Shown here: positions 38,424 through 47,800 of the stretch, piece after piece
Layout of the letters: each line of letters begins with the position of its first letter
Position numbering within the stretch: position 1 is the first letter of the stretch
DNA from: Ulvibacterium marinum
Lineage (GTDB): Bacteria > Bacteroidota > Bacteroidia > Flavobacteriales > Flavobacteriaceae
Direction: 5' to 3'
Length of the DNA stretch: 64,000 bases
NCBI RefSeq assembly: GCF_003626755.1
Contig: NZ_RBCJ01000003.1
Location: 1-64,000, forward strand
Program-made: the position numbers and the translations under genes
The notes under the pieces: model-generated
Database searches by the model: none
What the model saw: only the letters and a program-made list of their open reading frames with translations
Told to the model about the DNA's origin: nothing

Positions 38424-38526
38424 AGGGTAGGTTTTTAATTATAAATCGTTAATAAGCGATAGACGAATTTAATTAAAAACAAGAAACCTCTTTAGCTTTT
38501 AACAACAAATTAATATTTGAAAGGGA

Positions 38527-38850
38527 TTACAGTTTAAGGAAGTCCCGGAACTCTTCCAGTAGTTCTTTGTTAAGGGTATAAAAAGTGAACTTATCCTTAT
38601 TCTCGGTAATAAAAAGACCGGCCTCTTTTAGAATCTTTACATGTTGGGAAACAGTACTCTGGGAATAGTCGAACATTTTAACAAGGTCCTTGTTGCAGGT
38701 AACATTGTCCACCCCACGGCCATAATTTTTGGTACTAAGGTAGCGTACCAGTGCCACTCGTAAAGGGTGTGCAAGGGCATTGGCCACTACGGCCACTTTG
38801 CGATCTGTCTCGTTAATGTATTTGCTGGTAATCTCTGCCCTGATTCTCAT
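38527..38850 (-). CDS. ArsR-family winged-helix transcriptional regulator
   Basis: 107 residues. The core is ANALAHPLRVALVRYLS followed by DYSQSTVSQHVKILKEAGL, the ArsR recognition helix, and the wing ENKDKFTFYTLNKE. There is one internal cysteine (VTCNKD) but no obvious CxC metal site, so metal sensing is not established. It lies about 100 bases downstream of the PAP2 start, on the same strand. Confidence 0.88.
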   Translation of the reverse strand: MRIRAEITSKYINETDRKVAVVANALAHPLRVALVRYLSTKNYGRGVDNVTCNKDLVKMFDYSQSTVSQHVKILKEAGLFITENKDKFTFYTLNKELLEEFRDFLKL

Positions 38851-39480
38851 CCATATCGTTTACTACAAATATACAATATTACCAAAGGTCAATTTTTTGG
38901 GTTTAGGTCAAGCTATTACAGGAGTTGGTATACGCTACAAAAAGGAAAAGTTGGTTTAAAAAGAAATGTTGTCACCAAGCTGGCAATAGCAAATGAGCTA
39001 AAAATCCCATATTTAAGTGCCAGTATGTTTGCCAAATCTGTCAAATCTTTGATAATTCAACCGAATTTAACGACGATTGAGCCTAAAGTCATTTCATTAA
39101 ACATCACACGGGCTAATATTTGACCGACTTATGATTGTATTGTTCATTAATGAAATTCAATATGTCTGTAAAAAGCGGCGTTATCTAGGATAACTAATTA
39201 TATTATTGGTGTCTTGATCAGGAAACTGTAGGTCATCTGCTAAGTCAATAATCAAAAACAGACTTGTCTGTTAGTAGTTAGGTAATTTGAATAGATCAGT
39301 TTTTTGAATTGCATGGGTGATAATAATTCCGCTAGCGTCTTATGACTGTTTATATAAGTACTCAATTCGAACTAAATAATATACTTAATCCGTTTCGGAG
39401 TACCCTTCTTTTTGTAAAACCGATTTATATTTATCAAGTAAAGGCTGGGTCGCCGATCATTTTAAAACAACCCTATTACA
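38851..39480. promoter_or_regulatory. Intergenic region with a candidate ArsR-gene promoter box
   Basis: 630 bases between the ArsR gene (minus) and the sensor kinase (plus). TATATTTG on the minus strand at 38866-38873 matches TAnnTTTG and lies 15 bases before the ArsR ATG; a TTG follows 16 bases further upstream. The rest shows no convincing gene or RNA. Confidence 0.35.
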
Positions 39481-40545
39481 ATGCTACTTAATAAAGAGGA
39501 ACGTATAAAATATTTAGGCTTTGACGACCTTTGGTTTTCCATTATTGGAATTCTGATCATAAGTTGTATTGCGGCTTACCTTTTCAATGATCCGCTTCAG
39601 GTTCTGTCTTTGACCGAAAAAGTTTTTAGTTGGGGGGTATCCCTGTTCTTTACGATTGTTGATTGGCTTATCAATCGATCGATCATGATTTATTTACGTA
39701 AAAAATACCCCGCATTTAGTGATGATACTAAGCGTATTACCTTATTTTTTCTGGCTATTGTAGGCACCGTGGTTTCGGTTGATTTTCTAGGGGGTACGTT
39801 AATATCCCAAATCCATGGTGTTAACTACATGGTTACCCTGTCCAGGTTAAAAGTACTATTGCCTATAATATTAATTACTATTATGAGCATGGCCATATAC
39901 GAAGCTATTTATTACAACGTACGACTTAAAAAATCGGTAAGGGAAGAAGAACATTCAAAACGACTCCTAGTACAAGCTCAATTGGATGCTTTATTGAATC
40001 AAGCCCAACCTCACTTTTTCTTCAATACCTTAAATACACTTCGCGATATCATCGATCAAAACTCCAAGGAGGAAGCTAAGGAATTTGTGGACAAGTTATC
40101 TGATATGTACCGCTTTTTACTGGAAGCCGGCAACGAGAATTTAGTTCTCCTAAAAAATGAGTTGCGATTTGCCAAGGCCTATACCCACATACAATCCGAG
40201 CGGTTCGGGGACAATCTGAAATTGAACTGGGATATCCCTGAAACCTTTTTAAACAAAATGATCGTACCTATGAGTCTACAACTTTTGCTCGAAAATGCGA
40301 TAAAGCACAATGTAATATCCAAAGCGAAACCCTTAACAATACATGTAGCCGTTCGCGATAACAAATTGGTCGTCGATAATAAAATAGAACCAAAATCTAC
40401 AAAATTACCATCTACAAAGGTCGGACTTGCGAACATCGAAAAGCGGTACAAGCTGATTTCGGGCAAATCAATTGAAGTCAAAAATGATGGAAGTCGATTT
40501 ATGGTTTCTCTGCCATTAGTAACAACATTAGATAAAAAGAACTAG
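39481..40545 (+). CDS. LytS-like sensor histidine kinase
   Basis: 354 residues. Four or so N-terminal membrane helices (residues about 15-150) are followed by a linker and the His_kinase domain with phosphoacceptor His in QPHFFFNTLNTL (about 178), then the ATP-binding region LLLENAIKHN and VGLANIEKRY. It belongs to the LytS/YehU class. It is followed after one base by its response regulator, so the two form an operon. Confidence 0.92.
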   Translation: MLLNKEERIKYLGFDDLWFSIIGILIISCIAAYLFNDPLQVLSLTEKVFSWGVSLFFTIVDWLINRSIMIYLRKKYPAFSDDTKRITLFFLAIVGTVVSVDFLGGTLISQIHGVNYMVTLSRLKVLLPIILITIMSMAIYEAIYYNVRLKKSVREEEHSKRLLVQAQLDALLNQAQPHFFFNTLNTLRDIIDQNSKEEAKEFVDKLSDMYRFLLEAGNENLVLLKNELRFAKAYTHIQSERFGDNLKLNWDIPETFLNKMIVPMSLQLLLENAIKHNVISKAKPLTIHVAVRDNKLVVDNKIEPKSTKLPSTKVGLANIEKRYKLISGKSIEVKNDGSRFMVSLPLVTTLDKKN

Positions 40546-40546
40546 G

Positions 40547-41299
40547 ATGCGAGTATTGATCATTGAAGACGAACAGAGAGCGGCAGGACAATTGCAACGC
40601 ATGTTAAAAATGTGTAGTTTCAATTTTCATTTGTTGGGAATAATCGATACCGTTGAAGAAGCGGTGAAGTGGTTTCGAGAAAATACCGCTCCGGACCTGG
40701 TATTTATGGACATTCAATTGGCGGATGGATTGAGTTTTGAAATCTTTCAAAAAACAGAGGTGGAAGCACCCATTATTTTCACTACAGCTTTCGATCAATA
40801 TGCCATACAGGCATTTAAAGTGAATAGCATCGATTATTTGTTGAAACCTATTCAAAAGGATGACTTGAGTCTTGCGCTGAACAAATTCGTTAAATCAAAT
40901 AGATCGGCTACTATTGCTCCTGGCGTTTTAAAACAATTACTCGGTAGTCTGCAAGTAAACCAAAAACGTGAGGGCCTATTGGTTAAAGAGGGAGGCGGGT
41001 TTGTTCAAATTAAAATTTCAGAACTGCTGTACTGCTATTCCGAGGATAGCATCACTTTTGGGGTTACGGCCAGCAAACGTTTTATTATCGAGGAGACTAT
41101 AGACGAATTGTTCAGTTCCTTGGATCAAAACGAATTTTATAGAATCAACCGAGGACAAATCATTGCTAAAACTGCTATCCAGAAAATAGCCCCCTATTTT
41201 AACCATCGGTTTAAACTTTCCATTACAAATCCACGCAATCAAGAATTCATCGTCAGCAGATCAAAAACCAGTGATTTTAAAACGTGGATGAATCAGTAG
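40547..41299 (+). CDS. LytTR-family response regulator
   Basis: 250 residues. A receiver domain (1-115) has IIEDE, phosphoacceptor Asp in FMDIQLADG (about 55) and Lys in LLKPIQ. A LytTR DNA-binding domain (about 145-245) has KISELLYCYSEDS, FYRINRGQI and VSRSKTSDFKTW. It is the partner of the preceding kinase. The S41 peptidase gene 115 bases downstream may be a target or simply a neighbour. Confidence 0.93.
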   Translation: MRVLIIEDEQRAAGQLQRMLKMCSFNFHLLGIIDTVEEAVKWFRENTAPDLVFMDIQLADGLSFEIFQKTEVEAPIIFTTAFDQYAIQAFKVNSIDYLLKPIQKDDLSLALNKFVKSNRSATIAPGVLKQLLGSLQVNQKREGLLVKEGGGFVQIKISELLYCYSEDSITFGVTASKRFIIEETIDELFSSLDQNEFYRINRGQIIAKTAIQKIAPYFNHRFKLSITNPRNQEFIVSRSKTSDFKTWMNQ

Positions 41300-41413
41300 C
41301 ATCGCTATTTACAATTCAACTACGCATTACGACATTTCGGAAAAAACTACTTCTCTTGAAAAATAGGAAAAATGATATTGCACCAATAATCATTTCAAAA
41401 CAAATACTATATC

Positions 41414-43066
41414 ATGAAAAAATTGCTGTTCATCCTAAATATTCTGTTTTTCTTGCAGCTACCCGCCCAAGAAAACATGACAACCGCCCAATGGCAAGAA
41501 GATCTGCGTTTCTTGCAAAATACCGTTCACAAGGACTACCCTTTTCTATTCGTAAAAACGACCGAAGAAATTTTCGATTCAGAAGTTGAAACGCTTTATA
41601 AGAAAATTCCGAATTTAGAGAATCATGAGATTATCGTGGGAATGGCGAGAATTATTGGGTTGTTCAAATACGGTCATATGGGTGTTGGTTTTCACCAAAA
41701 ACCCTTTGAGTTTCACTACCTGCCTTTAAATTTATACCAGTTTAATGATGGTATACATGTTCAAGGTGTACATAAAGACTATCAAAAAGCACTGGGAGCC
41801 AAGGTTTTGGCAATCAACAAGGTACCTATAGCGGACGCATTAAAAAGAATCTATCCCGTGGTGAGTGCCGAAAACACGCAGTATTTCAAGGCCTATGGAA
41901 TACATAATTTAACTATACCTGAAGTGCTGCAGGCACAAGGTATTACGGATAGACTCGAGAATTCGGTTGAGCTTACCCTAGAGAAAGGGGGCAAAACATT
42001 TAAACAGCAATTTACCTCGTTACCCAAGGGAGAAAAAGTGCCGTCCAGGTATGGATATGTTTTTAAAGATAGCAATTGGTTGGAGGCCAGAAATCAAGAC
42101 CATACTCCTTTGTATATGGAACATCTTGATAAGATTTACTTTTTTAAATACTTACCTGAAGAGAAAGCAGTATATGTAAGACATAGCCAAATACAGAACG
42201 ACCCTGAAGAAGATACACAGTCTTTTTATGCTCGCCTTTTTGACTTTATCGAAAATAACGCTATTGAAAAATTGATTCTCGATGTTCGGTTGAACGGAGG
42301 CGGAAACAGTTATTTGAACAAGCCTGTTGTTAAGGGTATTATTGAAACCAAGAAAATAAATAAAGTCGGTAGCTTATTTGTGATTATCGGAAGAAATACG
42401 TTTTCTGCTTGTCAGAATCTTGTTAACGAATTGGACAGTTTTACGAACGCTATTTTTGTTGGGGAACCAACGGCGGAAAACGTAAATTTTTACGGGGATA
42501 ACCGTCCGGTAACCTTACCCAATAGTAAAATTCCTGTGTATTTATCTTACGCTTGGTGGCAAAAAAAACCAGCTTGGGAAAATGCCGATTGGCTCGCACC
42601 TGCTATTCCCGTGGAAATGAATTTTAAAGAATATGCATCCAATCAAGACCCGGTGCTCGATGCTGCCTTGGCATTCTCGGATATTGATTTTAAACCGAAC
42701 CCCATGCGATATATAACAGACCTATTTCTAGCCGGAAAGATGCAGGAATTGGCACAAGAGGTTCCCAAAATGGTAGAAGACCCGAGGTACACTTTTTTTG
42801 ATTTTGAAACTGAATTGGGCAAAGCTGGATTACATCTGGCAAAGAGTGGCCGAACGGAAGGAGTGCAAGCTGCCATTGGAATATTATCGTTTGTTACACA
42901 ACTATTTCCAAATTCTGCAAATTCTTGGAAAAACTTGGCACAAGCATATTTAAAAGCCGGGGATACGGAAAAAGCCATTGAATTCCTCGAAAAAACGATT
43001 TCGTTGGATTTAAATGGGGAAATCGGTAAAAGCGCGAGGGAGATGCTTCAGCAGATTAAGATTTAG
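41414..43066 (+). CDS. S41-family (C-terminal processing-type) peptidase with TPR tail
   Basis: 550 residues with signal peptide to about residue 18. A helical N-domain (WQEDLRFLQNTVHKDYPFLF) leads to the S41 core: LILDVRLNGGGN, then the nucleophile region GRNTFSACQNL with Ser, and FVGEPTAEN. The last 110 residues contain TPR units (NSWKNLAQAYLKAGDTEKAI). A PDZ-like segment may lie between. It acts in the periplasm or outer membrane. Substrate unknown. Confidence 0.85.
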   Translation: MKKLLFILNILFFLQLPAQENMTTAQWQEDLRFLQNTVHKDYPFLFVKTTEEIFDSEVETLYKKIPNLENHEIIVGMARIIGLFKYGHMGVGFHQKPFEFHYLPLNLYQFNDGIHVQGVHKDYQKALGAKVLAINKVPIADALKRIYPVVSAENTQYFKAYGIHNLTIPEVLQAQGITDRLENSVELTLEKGGKTFKQQFTSLPKGEKVPSRYGYVFKDSNWLEARNQDHTPLYMEHLDKIYFFKYLPEEKAVYVRHSQIQNDPEEDTQSFYARLFDFIENNAIEKLILDVRLNGGGNSYLNKPVVKGIIETKKINKVGSLFVIIGRNTFSACQNLVNELDSFTNAIFVGEPTAENVNFYGDNRPVTLPNSKIPVYLSYAWWQKKPAWENADWLAPAIPVEMNFKEYASNQDPVLDAALAFSDIDFKPNPMRYITDLFLAGKMQELAQEVPKMVEDPRYTFFDFETELGKAGLHLAKSGRTEGVQAAIGILSFVTQLFPNSANSWKNLAQAYLKAGDTEKAIEFLEKTISLDLNGEIGKSAREMLQQIKI

Positions 43067-43619
43067 GCGGTTCGTTTGGGAGGGGTAAACATTTCACGCT
43101 TAGCCCGTATTATTTTTTAATAGCCTCGCAGAACAAGCCATCTATAAATTGACAGGTTATATATAATTATCATAATGCTAAATTATGATAAAAAGTAAGT
43201 TTCATAGTGAGTCCAAAAAACGACCATGCCAGCATCTGTTGGCATTGGGATTGGCTTATTGGAGACCAACCTTTGGCCGATTCCTGAGTGAAGCGAAGAA
43301 ATCAATCCAGCCCTGCCCGCAGGCAGGCCCAGACCATAAAAAGCTCCGAACTGCCTTTCTAACAACGCTTCGGATTACCTAAGCCGATTAGAGATATTAT
43401 TCGGCCCGATTATGTTTAAGCTTTAGGTTGATTCTAATAACGTTTTAATTCAATCAATACCTTTTGTATGTAAAACAGCGATCTGACGAGGTTCAAATTA
43501 TCGATTTGATGAATGAACATTCGGTGAACCAACTAATTGCACACTTTTGGAAACCATCTGTACAATATTATCGTCCTGATTCATATTTTAAAGGTATTTT
43601 AACTTAAATTCTGAAGAAC
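43067..43619. repeat. Intergenic repeat region with a CCTGCC/GGCAGG palindrome
   Basis: 553 bases with no credible gene. CCTGCC-CGCA-GGCAGG at 43312-43327 is a perfect palindrome of the kind scattered between genes in flavobacteria (REP-like). GTCCAAAAAACGACCA at 43211-43226 recurs almost exactly at 44093-44107, on the other side of the next gene. Confidence 0.5.
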
Positions 43620-44030
43620 ATGGAATGGAAGGCAAATTCGATATCAAGAACTCTACTTCTTTTAACAGCGATAATGGGCATCACATGCTCATCATCGGAT
43701 GATGGTCTGGCAGAAGAAACTCAAGAAGGGAAAGTTGACCAAGCCCTAATAGGTAATTGGGTCGGCACCATAAACGGGGGTCTTGGCGAGGCAGAGATTG
43801 TCATTGATTTAAAAAGTGATGGAACTATGTCAGGTGAAGGAGCCGATTCTCCTTATTGCCCGTTGACTGCAAAGTGGGAAGTGTTAGGGGAATCTTTTAA
43901 AGCTAAAGGCAATGATGAATGTGATGGTACTTCAGTCTCATTCACGGCACCCTATTCTAAAACGCAATTGACGGGATCATGGAATGCGTCGAGCGGAAAT
44001 AATGGTACTTTTTCCGTAAACAAGCAGTAG
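43620..44030 (+). CDS. Small lipocalin-like lipoprotein
   Basis: 136 residues. A signal peptide ends in ITCSSSDD (Cys about 24), a typical Bacteroidota surface lipoprotein start rich in Ser and Asp. The rest (LIGNWVGTINGG, EIVIDLKSDGTMSG, LTGSWNASSGNNGTFSV) looks like a small antiparallel beta-barrel of the lipocalin-like type. No function can be assigned. It is flanked by two copies of a short direct repeat. Confidence 0.7.
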   Translation: MEWKANSISRTLLLLTAIMGITCSSSDDGLAEETQEGKVDQALIGNWVGTINGGLGEAEIVIDLKSDGTMSGEGADSPYCPLTAKWEVLGESFKAKGNDECDGTSVSFTAPYSKTQLTGSWNASSGNNGTFSVNKQ

Positions 44031-44494
44031 CATGTCTTGATATGCACTTATTGCCTCGTTCTTAAATCCACTGAAGCTCAACCATACGGTGCGTCCAAAA
44101 ACGACCACTTCCCAGGCAATTGATACATGACGTTTTGTGTTTAATTCCTTTTCTGTCAATTTTTGGTAGCTTACTCCTTAAAATGATTCAAGATGCCTTG
44201 GGTGTGATCAATAGTAAATTGATTTTCTTACCACCTTTTTAAAAAAACACCTCGGATTTCTCTAGCTATTCTAGGCTTTATTTAGCTTAATAAACAAAAG
44301 TGTTTGCCGATTTTGTTAGGAACACTGCTTTTATTTTTAGATGGGACGACATTTTTTAGGGTTGCTTAAACAGAGCGGTAGGAAAAGTCCACGAAAAGCC
44401 ATATTTTAAGGGTTGTATTATAAAACGAGGGGTATTCCTCGTCATTCGCGGCACTCCTAGCGATAAGTGCGGAAAACCAAAACGTGTTCCTCCA
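44031..44494. other. Spacer with repeat copy and small hairpin
   Basis: 464 bases. It holds the second copy of GTCCAAAAACGACCA (44093-44107) and a small hairpin, ACGAGG-GGTATT-CCTCGT (44425-44442), about 50 bases before the next start codon. No gene is seen. Confidence 0.4.
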
Positions 44495-46090
44495 ATGCCA
44501 AAAAATAGAGCCACTTACATCGTTTATAGCGTAGTACTGCTATTTTCATGGTCTTTGCTGGCCCAAGATCCAGACTACATTGTCGGAAAACTTATAGATG
44601 CTAAAACGAAGGATCCCGTTGTATTTGCCAATATCAGGATCAAGGACAGGGCCCTGGGCGTTATTACCAATGAGGACGGTAGTTTTAGAATTCCCGTGAG
44701 GTATAGGGAATATGGTGATATAGTTGAAATATCGTCCATGGGATATAAAACAAGGGAAATTCCCATTGCAAATTTGATGGAAGGGACCCTCAACCGGATA
44801 CGATTAAATCCAGATACCATAGTGCTGGATGAGGCCATTGTGAAGGCCAAGGGAAAGCGAAGGAATTATTCTGCCAATGCCATAGTAAAAATGGCCATTG
44901 AGGCCATAGGCGAAAACTATCCAATACGTTCTTTTTCTATAGTGGGCTACTATCGCGATTATCAGAGGAAGAATGGTGCCTACCTTAATTTGAACGAAGC
45001 AATTTTAGAGGTCTTCGACCAAGGTTTTGACCAGGATGATTTTGGGACTTCCGAAGTACAATTGCTCAATACGAAAATGAACGAGGACTTTCAACGGGAT
45101 ACGCTTGCCTCCCAGAAATATGATTATAGTACCGGAACGAAAATAATAGACAAGGCCTATTTGGAGAATTACGATGGAAACGAATTTACGAACTTGAGAA
45201 TTCACGATGCCCTAAGGAACTTCAATGTATATTCTTATGATTTTGTCGGCAGGTTGGAGGAGGATTTTTTGACCAATCATAAATTTTCGAAAAACAAAGA
45301 GACCTATCTGGCCGATGAGGCATTGTATGTAATCGATGGCCAAGGGCAAAAACCGGGCTATAGGGCCCACGCAAAACTATATATTTCCAAAACCGATTAC
45401 GCCATTTATAAAATGGAATATACCCTGTACGATTCGACTGAAAAGAATGAGTCGGGGATTAAGAATAAACACGGCCACAAGCGTAAAATGATTTTTGATG
45501 TGGTTACGAAATACAACAGGATCAAGGGGAAAATGTATTTAAGCTATATCTCCTTTCACAATAGTTTCAGGCTTAACCTTCCGCCCATATTTGAAATGAA
45601 TGAGGTAGACCTTTCTCTCTCAGAGAGTCATTTCGTGTTAAAATTCAATCGACCCATCGATCCGCTTTCCGCCAAAATCAAAAGTAACTACACCATTACC
45701 TTTAAAGGGGCTCAATGGGAAGTTGACAAACTGGAGGTGTTCAAGGACTCGGTAAAGGTCTATCCCGATTTAAAAGAAGGAACTTTGGCCAAGACAATGC
45801 GTGAAATTGATGTGGCCGCGAAGAAGAGAAGCTTTGACAGCGAATTGTTGGACATACAGGTCAGGAACGTAAAGGATTTTGAAGGGAACTCAGTTAATGT
45901 GCCAAGGGTGGAGAGTTATCAGCAATTCAGGGAGTTCTTTGTTCAAAGGGTAAAATTGGATTCTCGTGCACCATTTGATGTCAAATTCATGAATAAGAGA
46001 AAACCCATATTCAAGGATCAACCCATTGAAGAATCTAAGGATGATCAAGAGTATTGGATGAACACACCCTTACAGGGAAAAATGGATTAG
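44495..46090 (+). CDS. Exported protein with CarboxypepD_reg-like N-domain, paralogue A
   Basis: 531 residues with signal peptide to about residue 23. Residues about 27-110 form a CarboxypepD_reg-like beta-sandwich: IVGKLIDAKTKDPVVFANIR and EDGSFRIPVRYREYGD. The rest has IVKMAIEAIGENYP and SIVGYYRDYQRKNGAYLNLNE, the pattern of large exported flavobacterial proteins often annotated only by the N-domain. No barrel or catalytic motif is evident. It is followed after one base by its paralogue. Confidence 0.8.
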   Translation: MPKNRATYIVYSVVLLFSWSLLAQDPDYIVGKLIDAKTKDPVVFANIRIKDRALGVITNEDGSFRIPVRYREYGDIVEISSMGYKTREIPIANLMEGTLNRIRLNPDTIVLDEAIVKAKGKRRNYSANAIVKMAIEAIGENYPIRSFSIVGYYRDYQRKNGAYLNLNEAILEVFDQGFDQDDFGTSEVQLLNTKMNEDFQRDTLASQKYDYSTGTKIIDKAYLENYDGNEFTNLRIHDALRNFNVYSYDFVGRLEEDFLTNHKFSKNKETYLADEALYVIDGQGQKPGYRAHAKLYISKTDYAIYKMEYTLYDSTEKNESGIKNKHGHKRKMIFDVVTKYNRIKGKMYLSYISFHNSFRLNLPPIFEMNEVDLSLSESHFVLKFNRPIDPLSAKIKSNYTITFKGAQWEVDKLEVFKDSVKVYPDLKEGTLAKTMREIDVAAKKRSFDSELLDIQVRNVKDFEGNSVNVPRVESYQQFREFFVQRVKLDSRAPFDVKFMNKRKPIFKDQPIEESKDDQEYWMNTPLQGKMD

Positions 46091-46091
46091 T

Positions 46092-47714
46092 ATGGCAAAA
46101 AAGCGGTTTAGGAATTCCTTTTTTTTATTGCTCGTATTGATAACGACTTCTTGCTTTTCACAAAGGGAGGATTTCATATTTGGGCAGTTGATCGACTCCA
46201 CTAAAAATGAGACCATTCCGTTTGCCAGTATTCGGGTAAAGGATAAGGCCCTGGGCGTAATCACCAATATAGATGGCACGTTTAAGATACCGTTGCGATT
46301 TAAGGCGTTGGGCGATGTTTTGGAGATTTCATGTATGGGTTATGTGACCAAGGAGGTATTGATGGAAGACTTAACCGAGGGACAAAGCAACATCATAGTG
46401 CTACAGCCAGGAGGGTTTCAATTGAGCGAAGCAGTGGTTTCGGCCAAAATCCGAGGGCTTACCGCCAAACAGATCGTTAAAATTGCGGTGAACAGTATTC
46501 CACAGAACTATCCTTCAGAAAATTTTGAAATCGTTGGATATTATCGCGATTATCAAGTTAAGAATGGAAACTATATCAACTTAAACGAAGCCATCATTAA
46601 TGTTCAGGACCAAGGTTTTACAACCAAGAACATTCTTGATAATGAATACCAATTGTATTCATATACCAAAAATCTCGATTTTGAGGTCGATCCGTTTGCA
46701 AGACAACCTTATGACTATTCAGGCCGAAACAAGATAGTGCCCAATGCAAGAATGAGGAATGATGGCGGTAATGAATTTATTACTTTACGATTACATGATG
46801 CCATTCGGAATTATGGCCTGGAATCCTTTTCGTTCATAGATTCCCTTTCTACCCACTTTATAGAGAACCATCAGTTTCGAATTCTTCGAAAAACCAACTT
46901 TAATAAAGAAAGGGTATACGAAATCGATTTGACCTATGAAGATAAAAATTATCGTGCGGAGGGTAGGATCTTTATTAATACTGATGGGTTCGCTATCCAT
47001 AAGCTCGACTATGCCTTATTTAAAAGGAGGCAACCTTTGTTCTACCGTGTGGCGGAAAATGCCCAGGAAAGGTTCACGGATGGATTCAAAAAAATGAATG
47101 GGGAAATGCTGTACCACATTCAAATAGAATACACAAAAGGTGCCCGAGGCCAAATGTTCTTAGCTTATATTTCGTTTTACAATAAGATACTGTTGCAAAG
47201 ACCTGCGGCATTTAAATCTAAATTCCGCTTAAACTTAGGAGATCGTACCTTTAGGGTCCGCTTGAACAAAATGCCGGTTAACCCAAGTAAAATTAAAATC
47301 GGTGATTTTAGAATCCTTTATAGAAATAAGGCTTTACCACTAAAGGAGTTCTACTTCTTGGAAGACGAACTTACTTTTGTGGTATGCCCCCATTTGGATT
47401 ATAAACGCTCTAAGGAAACATTTGATTATTTATTCGATCCTAAAGAACGTCTTCAAGTTCCAAATTTGAAATTTGCCCCTAGGAATATCAAAGACCGTCT
47501 CGGGAACAAACTAGATGAAAGAAAATGGGAATATATCCATCAATATCGGGAGTTTTTTACCCAGGAGGCAAAGCTAAAGACCAAACAAGAATTGGATACG
47601 GTAGGGCTTATGCAAAAGGTACTGCCTTTGGATAATGTATTACAGCCCATAAACAAAGAAGGCCTTAAAAATGAGTACTGGAAAAACACACCCCTACCTA
47701 ACTTGGAAAAGTAA
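46092..47714 (+). CDS. Exported protein with CarboxypepD_reg-like N-domain, paralogue B
   Basis: 540 residues, alignable with paralogue A along its full length: FIFGQLIDSTKNETIPFASI, DGTFKIPLRFKALGD, IVKIAVNSIPQNYP and IVGYYRDYQVKNGNYINLNE. Signal peptide ends near Cys 18 (TTSCFSQ), which may make it a lipoprotein. The gene pair probably arose by tandem duplication and is co-transcribed. Function unknown. Confidence 0.8.
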   Translation: MAKKRFRNSFFLLLVLITTSCFSQREDFIFGQLIDSTKNETIPFASIRVKDKALGVITNIDGTFKIPLRFKALGDVLEISCMGYVTKEVLMEDLTEGQSNIIVLQPGGFQLSEAVVSAKIRGLTAKQIVKIAVNSIPQNYPSENFEIVGYYRDYQVKNGNYINLNEAIINVQDQGFTTKNILDNEYQLYSYTKNLDFEVDPFARQPYDYSGRNKIVPNARMRNDGGNEFITLRLHDAIRNYGLESFSFIDSLSTHFIENHQFRILRKTNFNKERVYEIDLTYEDKNYRAEGRIFINTDGFAIHKLDYALFKRRQPLFYRVAENAQERFTDGFKKMNGEMLYHIQIEYTKGARGQMFLAYISFYNKILLQRPAAFKSKFRLNLGDRTFRVRLNKMPVNPSKIKIGDFRILYRNKALPLKEFYFLEDELTFVVCPHLDYKRSKETFDYLFDPKERLQVPNLKFAPRNIKDRLGNKLDERKWEYIHQYREFFTQEAKLKTKQELDTVGLMQKVLPLDNVLQPINKEGLKNEYWKNTPLPNLEK

Positions 47715-47800
47715 GTACCTGCAGGACGTGGTATTCCAATGAAGTTTTTTCCGTTAAGAAATGTACGTTTGGTTGTGCCCCGATATAGGCCAGTCTTTCC

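Noticed and set aside
38767-39123. Plus-strand frame overlapping the ArsR gene
   Set aside because: Its first third is antisense to ArsR and the remainder shows no domain; there is no sensible start.
43185-43382. 65-codon frame near the palindrome as a gene
   Set aside because: It runs through the REP-like palindrome and has low-complexity composition with no domain.
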